A DNA stretch of 6,684 bases from an uncultured Enterorhabdus sp. (GCA_947645965.1 CANSES010000043.1:1-6684); one strand, 5' to 3'. Positions 1 to 4,854 are shown, numbered from the stretch's first letter. Numbers and translations are program-made. Notes: generated by a model from the sequence alone, not told the origin.

Positions 1-89
1 TATCACTCATCATTTAGCATGCGATGACGAATGGGCAACATAAAACATAGAAGCATCGTGTTTTCTGCAAGAGGCCGAGGTAGCTGGCC

Positions 90-95
90 TATAAT
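90..95 (+). promoter_or_regulatory. Candidate -10 box of the YtxH-PRC-VTT operon
   Basis: A perfect TATAAT lies 35 bases upstream of the first start codon. No good -35 hexamer is present at 16-18 bp spacing; the best is CTGCAA at 65-70 with a long 19-bp spacer. Transcription would start near 102, giving a leader of about 29 bases. A short dyad, AGGCC at 72-76 and GGCCT at 86-90, overlaps the spacer and the first base of the box and could be an operator. The -10 call rests on sequence match only. Confidence 0.5.
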
Positions 96-130
96 GGGGC
101 GCACCGATCAGCACGATTTAGGAGGCAGTT

Positions 131-721
131 ATGGCCAATAAGTTCGGAGTGTTCGTCTTTGGCGGCCTGGTGGGTGCCATCGCCGCGCTGCTGTGCGCGC
201 CGCGTTCCGGCGAGGAGACCCGCGCCATGGTGGCCGACAAGGCCAACAGCGTCTGGGGCGAGGCCCAGGAGTGGGGCACCCAGGCAGGCGCCAACGCCCA
301 GCAGGTCTACCAGCAGGCTGCTGCCAAGGGCCAGGAGGTCGTCGCCGACGTGACGGCCAAGGGCCAGGCCATTGCTAGCGACGTGGCCGAGAAGGGCCAG
401 GCCATCGCCAACGAGGTCGCCACCAAGGGCCAGAGCGTCTACGAGGCTGCCAGCGCCAAGGTGCAGGAGGCCGCCGGCAACATGAAGCCCGTCTTCTCCG
501 AGAAGAACGACGAGCTGCGCGAGAAGATCGACGCCGCGCGTCAGCGCATCGCCGCCCAGGTGGCCAAGAACGCCGAGGAGACCTCCGCCACCGTGGCCGC
601 CGAGATCCCCGTGGCCGCCGAGAAGGCCGAGAGCGTCATCGACCAGGCTGCCGGTGCCGTGCAGGACACCGCCGCCCAGGTGGCCGATGTCGCCCAGGAC
701 GCCGCGCGCGACGCCCAGTAG
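131..721 (+). CDS. YtxH domain-containing membrane-anchored helical protein
   Basis: A 196-residue protein. Residues 5-22 form one hydrophobic segment rich in Gly (FGGLVGAIAALL), followed by CAPRSGEETR at 22-31. This matches the YtxH hallmark: a Gly-rich membrane anchor, then a short AP.SG.ETR motif. The rest is a long hydrophilic, Ala/Glu/Gln-rich helix. Residues 65-112 hold four clear 11-residue repeats with KGQ at 66, 77, 88 and 99, and a weaker fifth at 110. This periodicity resembles amphipathic helices of LEA or apolipoprotein type. The family is small, often stress-linked in Bacillus, and has no defined biochemical activity. The protein probably sits at the inner membrane with the helix in the cytoplasm. 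TAGGAGG at 119-125 is 5 bases before the ATG. It is the first gene of a likely operon with the PRC-barrel and VTT genes. The family call is good; the function is unknown. Confidence 0.85.
   Translation: MANKFGVFVFGGLVGAIAALLCAPRSGEETRAMVADKANSVWGEAQEWGTQAGANAQQVYQQAAAKGQEVVADVTAKGQAIASDVAEKGQAIANEVATKGQSVYEAASAKVQEAAGNMKPVFSEKNDELREKIDAARQRIAAQVAKNAEETSATVAAEIPVAAEKAESVIDQAAGAVQDTAAQVADVAQDAARDAQ
323..466 (+). repeat. 33-bp coding repeats (11-residue KGQ repeats)
   Basis: Four successive 33-base units, with a degenerate fifth, encode the 11-residue repeats of the YtxH-type protein. The conserved core is AAGGGCCAG, encoding Lys-Gly-Gln at the same place in each unit. Bases as well as residues are conserved, which suggests expansion by duplication, though a uniform codon bias would also keep the bases alike. 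Confidence 0.7.
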
Positions 722-735
722 CCACCATCTGCCTC

Positions 736-753
736 GGGATGCTGCGGCATCCC
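736..753 (+). other. Hairpin downstream of the YtxH gene
   Basis: GGGATGC (736-742) and GCATCCC (747-753) form a perfect 7-bp stem with a 4-base TGCG loop, 15 bases after the stop codon. The bases that follow are C-rich with only a short TT, so this is not a convincing intrinsic terminator alone. It may stabilise the 3' end or act with the larger hairpin just downstream. Confidence 0.5.
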
Positions 754-769
754 CTTCCCGCATCGAGAG

Positions 770-813
770 ACGGCCGGGCATCCCCGCGAGGGAGCGCCCG
801 GCCGTTCCTGCTT
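770..813 (+). terminator. Candidate weak terminator or attenuator between YtxH and PRC genes
   Basis: ACGGCCGGGC (770-779) pairs perfectly with GCCCGGCCGT (796-805), a 10-bp GC-rich stem. Inside the loop, TCCC (781-784) can pair with GGGA (790-793). The tail TTCCTGCTTCT is only moderately T-rich. Because no promoter is visible before the PRC gene at 839, partial termination with read-through, or an RNA processing signal setting different levels for the two genes, fits better than a full stop. Confidence 0.5.
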
Positions 814-838
814 CTACGACCAAGCCAGAAGGAGCACT

Positions 839-1987
839 ATGGCTGACCACCTGATCAGCACTAAAGAACTCACGGGCCTGCGCGTGCTGACTGCCAAGAA
901 GAGCAAGAAGGATCCGGAGGCCACGCGCCGCCTGGGGAAGGTGCGCGCCTGCGTGTTCCATCCCAAGGAGAAGCGCTGCGTCGGTTTCCTGGTGAAGCGC
1001 CCGGACGCGGCGCTCATGTTCCATCGCAGGGACGTGTTCGTGGCCTATGACGGCTACGACTTCGTGGACGGGCGCATCGTGGTGCACGACGACCCGGAGG
1101 CTACCGACAAGGACGCCTGCAAGGCCCTGGGCATCAGCTGGGACGACTGCGTCCTATGGGTGGGCCTGCCGGTGATGTGCCAGGATGGCACGGACTTCGG
1201 CCTGGTGGGCGATGTGGTGTTCGACGCCCAGACCGGTGCGGTGCGCACGCTGGAGGTCACGGCAGGCGCTGCCGCCAACACGCTGCTCGGCCGCCGTCAG
1301 GTGCCGGCCGACCTCATTCGCGGCTTCAAGCGCGGGATGGGCGCGGCGCTCAACGTGGCGGACACCGAGGAGGAGACCATCCGCGGCGCCATCCTGGTTG
1401 ACGACGCCGTGAAGGGCCTGGCCGCGGAAGGCGGCCTGGCCGAGAAGGCAGGCGAGGCCACGGCCGTGGTGGCCGACAAGGCGCAGAGCGCCCTCGATGC
1501 CGCCAAGCCCATGGTGGGGGAGGCTGCCGCTGCTGCGGGGGCCGCCGTGAGCAAGGGCGCCTACGCCACCGGCCGCCAGATCAGCCGTGCGAAGGGCATG
1601 TTCGCCGGCTTCAAGGACGAGTACGACAAGGCGGCCGGAAAGGCCCCCGCCCCCGCCCTCGCAGACACCCCCGCTTCTGCCGAAAGCGCCGCCTCCGCTA
1701 ATCTTGAAGATTGCCTTAATGATGATGTCGAATACGTGTATGTGGATGAAGACGGAAACGTCATCGGCGAAGATGAGCTGGAAGTCGTCTACGTCGACGA
1801 GGACGGAAACGTCATCGATCCTGCCGAGGTGGACGACCCCGACGCTCCGCCCGCATCGCGCGCGACGGCAGCGCGCCCATCCTCGAGCGCGGCTGAGGAC
1901 GCGGCCCGCGCCGTAGGCTCGCACCTCAAGAAGGCCGGCGGCATGTTCGACGCGTTCAAGGAAGAATACGATAAGGCCCGCAAATGA
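839..1987 (+). CDS. PRC-barrel domain protein with repeat-bearing acidic and helical tail
   Basis: A 382-residue protein with no signal peptide or membrane segment. Residues about 5-82 (LISTKELTGLRVLT to the FVDGRIVV region) and about 105-190 (from WVGLPVMCQDG through GDVVFDAQTG to GRRQVPADLI) look like two PRC-barrel folds, small beta domains seen in ribosome-maturation and photosynthetic reaction-centre proteins. Residues 191-250 are an Ala-rich amphipathic helix. A 12-residue motif occurs twice, MFAGFKDEYDKA (254-265) and MFDAFKEEYDKA (369-380), the second at the extreme C-terminus. Between them lies a low-complexity Pro/Ala/Ser linker and two acidic repeats, YVDEDGNVI at 301-309 and 318-326. 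The start is fixed by AAGGAG at 829-834, 4 bases before the ATG. The stop overlaps the start of the VTT gene. The domain call is fairly safe. The role, perhaps as an adaptor at the membrane with its two neighbours, is inference. Confidence 0.78.
   Translation: MADHLISTKELTGLRVLTAKKSKKDPEATRRLGKVRACVFHPKEKRCVGFLVKRPDAALMFHRRDVFVAYDGYDFVDGRIVVHDDPEATDKDACKALGISWDDCVLWVGLPVMCQDGTDFGLVGDVVFDAQTGAVRTLEVTAGAAANTLLGRRQVPADLIRGFKRGMGAALNVADTEEETIRGAILVDDAVKGLAAEGGLAEKAGEATAVVADKAQSALDAAKPMVGEAAAAAGAAVSKGAYATGRQISRAKGMFAGFKDEYDKAAGKAPAPALADTPASAESAASANLEDCLNDDVEYVYVDEDGNVIGEDELEVVYVDEDGNVIDPAEVDDPDAPPASRATAARPSSSAAEDAARAVGSHLKKAGGMFDAFKEEYDKARK
1739..1816 (+). repeat. Tandem acidic coding repeat (YVDEDGNVI twice)
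   Basis: Two copies, 1739-1765 and 1790-1816, lie 51 bases apart and encode the same nine residues. The 16-base run GACGGAAACGTCATCG (1751-1766 and 1802-1817) is identical. The first copy and the stretch just before it use GAT, GAA and AAT codons, while the second copy mostly uses GAC and GAG. The copies are therefore not a very fresh duplication. Confidence 0.8.
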
Positions 1988-2742
1988 CCAAAGACACGCA
2001 ATCTGATAAGCCCCAGCAGCACAAGCAGACCACCGTCCACGGGCATCCCATGGACTCGGCCAACATCTTCAAGTTCGCGGGGCTCATCGCGTTCTTCGCC
2101 GTCATGGTGATCATCGTGGTGCTTGTGTGGCCCTACATCGGTGAGCTGTTCGAGCCTGGCGGGCTCGAGCGCATGCTCCACGACATCCGCGAGGCCGGCG
2201 CCGTGGGCTTCCTGCTCGTGCTTGCCATCCAGTTCCTCCAGATAGTAGTAGCCTTCATCCCCGGCGAGGTGGTGCAGGTGGCTGCTGGCATGATCTACGG
2301 CCCGTGGGTGGGCGCGCTCATCATCTGGCTGGGCTGCGTCGTCTCCAGCGCGTTCATCTTCCTCCTGGTGAACAAGCTGGGCGCGCCGTTCGTGCGCGCC
2401 ATGGTGCCCGAGAAGTACATGGGCAAGTTCGAGGCCTTCGAGCAATCCGGCAAGCTGACCACGGTAGTGTTCATCCTGTTTCTCATCCCCGGTATGCCCA
2501 AGGACGTGTTCACCTACCTGGTGCCGTTGACCTCGATGCCCCTTAAAACCTTCCTCATTGCGTCCAACGTGGCGCGCATCCCCGGCATCATCGTGTCCAC
2601 GTATGCAGCCTCTGGCCTGGTGGAGGGTCGGATCGGCGAGAGCATCCTCATCTTCTTGGTTGCTGCCGCCATCGCCGTGGTGGCCATCGTCTTCTACGAC
2701 CGCATCATGAAGGCGCTGGAGAAGCACACCTCCAAGAAGTAG
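1984..2742 (+). CDS. VTT domain membrane protein (DedA/TVP38/TMEM64 family)
   Basis: A 252-residue integral membrane protein. A hydrophilic His/Gln/Lys-rich N-terminus (1-27) precedes a membrane segment at about 29-51. The family core follows: FIPGEVVQVAAGMIYGPWVGALIIWLGCVVSSAFIFLL (91-128), with Gly residues spaced as in VTT proteins, then FLIPGMPKDVFTYLVPLTSMPLKTFLIASNVARIPG (166-201), matching the family's Pro/Gly-rich re-entrant motif. The last membrane segment is about 218-237, with a basic tail. Relatives have been linked to lipid scrambling, undecaprenyl-phosphate recycling and membrane homeostasis; the substrate here cannot be read from sequence. The start ATG overlaps the previous stop as ATGA, implying translational coupling, with a weak AAGG at 1973-1976. 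The later ATG at 2050 lacks a ribosome site. It is the last gene of the operon. Confidence 0.88.
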   Translation: MTKDTQSDKPQQHKQTTVHGHPMDSANIFKFAGLIAFFAVMVIIVVLVWPYIGELFEPGGLERMLHDIREAGAVGFLLVLAIQFLQIVVAFIPGEVVQVAAGMIYGPWVGALIIWLGCVVSSAFIFLLVNKLGAPFVRAMVPEKYMGKFEAFEQSGKLTTVVFILFLIPGMPKDVFTYLVPLTSMPLKTFLIASNVARIPGIIVSTYAASGLVEGRIGESILIFLVAAAIAVVAIVFYDRIMKALEKHTSKK

Positions 2743-2763
2743 AGCCAGTTTTTCGCTCTGCGG

Positions 2764-2915
2764 TGGCACTGATTGGCAGTTTGGTACGGTCCAGAGCGCC
2801 CGTGGGGCTTGTTTTGTGCCTTATCCGCGGCGAGTCGAAAACGCGACCTGGGGTTTTGCTGGCGTGGTGGCCTCTGAGGACATCCTGAACCGTACCAAAC
2901 TGCCAATCAGTGCCA
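2764..2915. repeat. 152-bp element with perfect 27-bp inverted repeats (MITE-like)
   Basis: Bases 2764-2790 are the exact reverse complement of 2889-2915. After one mismatch (2791/2888) pairing continues for three more bases (2792-2794 with 2885-2887). G-T wobbles at 2762-2763/2916-2917 would extend the stem in RNA. The 98-base interior has no credible gene. Long perfect terminal repeats around a short non-coding core, sitting between genes, fit a miniature inverted-repeat transposable element or a REP/BIME-like palindrome. No certain target duplication is seen. Folded in RNA, the element would also give a very stable stem after the VTT gene and might end or protect that transcript, although no T-run follows. 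The structure is certain; the identity is inferred. Confidence 0.75.
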
Positions 2916-3006
2916 TTCCAATCCCAAAAAGTGGCACTGGCGCCCATCGGCGGAAGCGCGTCGGTAGATTTTCCTTGATGGGCGGCGGCGGGCGTTTCGC
3001 TTTCGA

Positions 3007-3012
3007 TACAAT
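3007..3012 (+). promoter_or_regulatory. Candidate -10 box of the aldolase gene
   Basis: TACAAT matches the -10 consensus at five of six positions and lies 80 bases before the start codon. No acceptable -35 is found at normal spacing; TTGATG at 2975-2980 is 26 bp away. The implied leader of about 74 bases can fold: GATGCG (3032-3037) pairs with CGCATC (3062-3067), and GCCC (3037-3040) with GGGC (3047-3050). Confidence 0.38.
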
Positions 3013-3092
3013 AGACGGGCTGAATGGTGCTGATGCGCCCGACTGAGGGCGGCCGCAGCGCCGCATCCGAGAATCCTTGAAGGAGGATCACC

Positions 3093-4040
3093 ATGCCCAA
3101 GATCACCCGTGATCAGGTTCGTGTCCCGGCCGACGTCATGCCGGACATGCGTGACACCTACGTTGAGAACTATATGAAGGCCACCCGCGGGACCGGCCGT
3201 CTCATGCTGTTTGCCTGCGACCAGAAGGTCGAGCACCTGAACAAGGACTTCTACGGCGAGGGCATCGACCTTGCCGACGCCGAGCCCGAGCACCTGTTCA
3301 AGATTGGCGACGAGGGCGTCTGCGGCGTGCTCGCCGGCCAGCGCGGCCTGGTCGCGCAGTACGCGAACGACTACCCGGAGATCAACTACCTCATCAAGAT
3401 GAACTCCAAGACCAACCTGGTGGGCGTCAAGCAGGACGACCCCTATTCCCCGCAGCTGACCGACCTTGACGCGGTGCTGGCCATGCGCGACGCCGGCGTG
3501 AACATCGTGGGCCTGGGCTACACCATCTACCTGGGCAGCGAGTACGAGGCCACCATGATGTCCGAGGCGGGCGAGCTCATCGCGCAGGCCCACGCGAACG
3601 GCCTGCTCGTCGTGCTGTGGATCTACCCGCGCGGCAAGGCCGTCACCGCCGAGAAGGACCCCGACCTCATCGCCGGTGCTGCGGGCGTGGCCCTGTGCCT
3701 GGGTGCCGACTTCGTGAAGGTGAACCCGCCTAAGCCCGAAGACGGCCGTACTCCGGCCGAGGCCCTGAAGATCGCCGCGATGGCGGCTGGCCGCACTGGT
3801 CTGGTGTGCGCGGGTGGCTCGACGGTGGACGCCGAGACCTTCCTCACGCAGCTGCACGACCAGATTCACATCGGCGGCGCCTGCGGCAACGCCACGGGCC
3901 GCAATATCCATCAGCGCTCGCTCGATGAGGCGGTGCGCCTGACCAAGGCCATCAGCGCCATCACGCTGGCCGACTACTCCGTGGACGACGCGCTGGCGGT
4001 GTTCAACGGCGAGAAGGACTTCTCCCTCGAGATGATCTAG
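3093..4040 (+). CDS. DhnA/archaeal-type class I fructose-bisphosphate aldolase
   Basis: A 315-residue cytosolic TIM-barrel aldolase of the DeoC/LacD/DhnA superfamily (FbaB-like, COG1830 type). The likely reaction is reversible cleavage of fructose 1,6-bisphosphate to glyceraldehyde 3-phosphate and dihydroxyacetone phosphate in glycolysis and gluconeogenesis. Visible active-site motifs are FACDQKVEH (40-48) with the early Asp43, VLWIYPRGK (174-182) with Trp176, Tyr178 and Arg180, FVKVNPP (207-213) with Lys209 as the probable Schiff-base lysine, AGGS (240-243), and GGACGNATGRNIHQ (261-274) for phosphate binding. These match the archaeal-type enzymes, not the zinc-dependent class II type. AAGGAGG at 3080-3086 sits 6 bases before the ATG, suggesting high expression. 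The gene is a single unit with its own candidate promoter and a strong terminator. Related family members act on other substrates (LsrF, the aromatic-precursor ADH synthase), so the substrate is less sure than the fold. Confidence 0.87.
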   Translation: MPKITRDQVRVPADVMPDMRDTYVENYMKATRGTGRLMLFACDQKVEHLNKDFYGEGIDLADAEPEHLFKIGDEGVCGVLAGQRGLVAQYANDYPEINYLIKMNSKTNLVGVKQDDPYSPQLTDLDAVLAMRDAGVNIVGLGYTIYLGSEYEATMMSEAGELIAQAHANGLLVVLWIYPRGKAVTAEKDPDLIAGAAGVALCLGADFVKVNPPKPEDGRTPAEALKIAAMAAGRTGLVCAGGSTVDAETFLTQLHDQIHIGGACGNATGRNIHQRSLDEAVRLTKAISAITLADYSVDDALAVFNGEKDFSLEMI

Positions 4041-4061
4041 CGCCCAAGGCTTGCGATGCGA

Positions 4062-4100
4062 AGGCGGCCGTCCCGAAACCGGGGCGGCCGTTTCTTTTTG
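4062..4100 (+). terminator. Intrinsic terminator of the aldolase gene
   Basis: CGGCCGTCCCG (4065-4075) pairs with CGGGGCGGCCG (4080-4090), an 11-bp stem with one G-T wobble and a 4-base AAAC loop. The T-rich run TTTCTTTTT follows at once. This is the strongest rho-independent terminator in the window and lies about 25 bases after the aldolase stop codon. Confidence 0.93.
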
Positions 4101-4109
4101 TCAGAGGGG

Positions 4110-4125
4110 TGTTTCACGTGAAACG
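4110..4125. other. parS site (ParB-binding centromere-like palindrome)
   Basis: TGTTTCACGTGAAACG contains the perfect 14-bp palindrome GTTTCACGTGAAAC (4111-4124) and matches the bacterial parS consensus TGTTTCACGTGAAACA at 15 of 16 bases. ParB binds such sites, loads as a CTP-dependent clamp, spreads, and recruits ParA and SMC for chromosome segregation. parS sites usually cluster around the replication origin, so this window may lie in the origin-proximal part of the chromosome, though no parA, parB or dnaA is present here. It sits just after the aldolase terminator. Short ORFs reading through it as FHVK or VSRET are artefacts. Confidence 0.9.
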
Positions 4126-4209
4126 CTCGCTGGGCGAAGGCGAGCCGCGAGCGCGCCGGGGGGGCGGGGGTGGCGAAGGCTGTCGGGAGGTGTCTTGGCT
4201 CCATCGGCG

Positions 4210-4305
4210 CGATTCCCGCAAGGGGTCGCGACGGGGGCTCGTGCTCTCTGGGAGGCGAAGAAAAGATGGCGCCCGGAGCGGGATCCCCGCACCCGCCTTC
4301 GGTGG
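4210..4305 (-). pseudogene. Degenerate duplicate of the tRNA-Leu 3' half and its flank
   Basis: Bases 4260-4283 match 4439-4462, the tRNA-Leu 3' end with its flank, at 23 of 24 positions. A few bases are then missing, so the T-loop (TTCGA on the - strand) is lost. Similarity resumes at CCCGCAC (4286-4292 against 4469-4475) and fades through a CCTTCGGT/CTTTCGGT variable-arm region. Downstream of the tRNA end, a second match is seen: 4210-4226 against 4384-4400, 16 of 17 identical, with weaker similarity between. The offsets (174 and 179 bases) show a direct duplication with small indels. No anticodon arm or 5' half is present, so it cannot be a working tRNA. It may be an old tandem duplication or the scar of an element that used the tRNA 3' end as its att site. 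Confidence 0.65.
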
Positions 4306-4383
4306 GCGCTAGCCCCTCCCTCGCAAGCTCGGCCGGGCGAAGCGTTGAAAACGCGCTACCGGCGCGCTTCCGCCTCGTCGACC

Positions 4384-4462
4384 CGATTCCCGCGAGGGGT
4401 GCTGCGATAGGGGGTGCTTTGCTGTTTGCAGGGCTATCGAAAAGATGGTGCCCGGAGCGGGA
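4384..4462. repeat. Second copy of the tRNA 3'-flank direct repeat
   Basis: This is the intact partner of the decayed copy at 4210-4283. It covers the last bases of tRNA-Leu (4446-4462) and about 60 bases beyond its CCA end. The conserved ends are CGATTCCCGC (4384-4393) and GAAAAGATGG (4439-4448); the middle has diverged by substitutions and short indels. Confidence 0.6.
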
Positions 4463-4529
4463 GTCGAACCCGCACACCTTTCGGTAGCGGTTTTTGAGAC
4501 CGCCGCGTCTGCCATTCCGCCATCCGGGC
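4446..4529 (-). tRNA. tRNA-Leu (anticodon CAA)
   Basis: Read on the - strand, a complete class II tRNA is present. The acceptor stem is GCCCGGA with TCCGGGC, followed by discriminator A and an encoded CCA (4448-4446). The D-arm region reads GGCGGAATGGCAGACGC. The anticodon stem GCGGT/ACCGC encloses the loop CTCAAAA, giving anticodon CAA, which reads UUG. A variable arm is built around CCGAAAGG, and the T arm is GCGGG-TTCGACT-CCCGC. The long variable arm and A73 fit leucine identity. Length with CCA is 84 bases. It stands alone, divergent from pepV, with its own promoter just upstream. Part of its 3' half is duplicated about 179 bases downstream. Confidence 0.97.
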
Positions 4530-4539
4530 GCAGGACGGC

Positions 4540-4568
4540 AGTATACCGGAAACCGGATGCACCGTCGA
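4540..4568 (-). promoter_or_regulatory. Promoter of the tRNA-Leu gene
   Basis: On the - strand, TCGACG (4568-4563) and TATACT (4545-4540) are separated by exactly 17 bases. They match the -35 consensus at four and the -10 consensus at five of six positions. Transcription would begin about 4-6 bases before the mature 5' end of the tRNA. This is the best-formed promoter in the window. Confidence 0.7.
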
Positions 4569-4841
4569 GCGTCCTCCGATCCGATGGCTGAGCCTCGTCC
4601 GATGTCTCGCCGTCCTTGCTCTGCCGTCCTGCTTCTCGGCCGTGCCCCGCAGCCTGCTCGTATTCCGCTTGCACGGCGCCCTTGCGCGCGGATAGCGCGA
4701 CGACTGGGCAACAATCGCGCGCTCATCCTTCTTGTTTTGGCCGGGCGCTCGATAATGGTGACCAGCTATAAGCTTGCGACGGTCGTGCTGCGATCGCGCC
4801 TTTGGGCGCTGGCGCGCGGTCGGATCTGCAGGAAATCGAGC

Positions 4842-4848
4842 GGAAGGA
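4842..4848 (+). promoter_or_regulatory. Ribosome binding site that sets the pepV start
   Basis: GGAAGGA lies 6 bases before the ATG at 4855. The reading frame stays open upstream to an ATG at 4774, but that start has no ribosome site, and its 27 extra residues ([10 protein letters not shown]...) are Arg/Cys-rich and unlike PepV. The short start is therefore preferred. Confidence 0.8.
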
Positions 4849-4854
4849 TGTCCC

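Larger units (their letters stand above)
2743..3092. other. 350-bp intergenic region: inverted-repeat element plus aldolase leader
   Basis: This gap holds the 152-bp inverted-repeat element, a third copy of its outer 9 bases (GTGGCACTG at 2931-2939), a -10-like TACAAT at 3007-3012 and the aldolase ribosome site. Short ORFs on both strands cross the repeat arms and show no recognisable protein. A small dyad, CGCTCTG (2754-2760) and CAGAGCG (2792-2798), flanks the left arm. Confidence 0.7.
4041..4445. other. Non-coding region: terminator, parS and decayed tRNA-flank duplicate
   Basis: This stretch lies between the aldolase stop and the 3' end of the tRNA-Leu gene. It holds the terminator, parS, a dyad CGCTCGC (4124-4130) with GCGAGCG (4147-4153) next to parS, and the degenerate copy of the tRNA 3' half. 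Open frames on both strands are composition-driven, with Arg/Pro/Gly/Ala-rich translations, no ribosome site and no recognisable domain. No protein gene is supported. Confidence 0.75.
4530..4854. other. 325-bp divergent region between tRNA-Leu and pepV
   Basis: The left part holds the tRNA-Leu promoter on the - strand. The right part has two -10-like boxes for pepV on the + strand, GATAAT (4751-4756) and TATAAG (4767-4772), neither with a convincing -35. The middle, about 4580-4720, is pyrimidine-rich with short GCCGTCCT repetitions, and I see no gene or riboswitch there. Confidence 0.5.

Noticed and set aside
89..1087. 332-residue - strand open frame across the YtxH gene and PRC start
   Set aside because: Gly/Leu/His-rich repetitive translation that mirrors the repeats of the + strand gene; no domain and no ribosome site.
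2741..2759. Terminator right after the VTT gene (AGAGC...GCTCT around a T-run)
   Set aside because: Only a 5-bp stem with the T residues in the loop, so it does not have intrinsic terminator form.
1789..2769. 326-residue open frame on the - strand opposite the VTT gene
   Set aside because: Antisense shadow with His/Asp/Gly-rich low-complexity translation; the + strand encodes a convincing membrane protein.
2816..3046. Short + strand frame between the VTT and aldolase genes
   Set aside because: It lies across the repeat element and its right arm, has no ribosome site and no recognisable similarity.
2907..3911. 334-residue - strand open frame opposite the aldolase
   Set aside because: Shadow of a well-supported aldolase and crosses the inverted-repeat arm and leader.
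4109..4312. Small + strand frame beginning MFHVKR over parS
   Set aside because: The start is the parS palindrome read as codons; there is no ribosome site and the rest is Arg/Gly-rich.
4774..4854. Longer N-terminus for pepV
   Set aside because: No ribosome site at 4774 and non-homologous Arg/Cys-rich residues; the ATG at 4855 has GGAAGGA at proper spacing.
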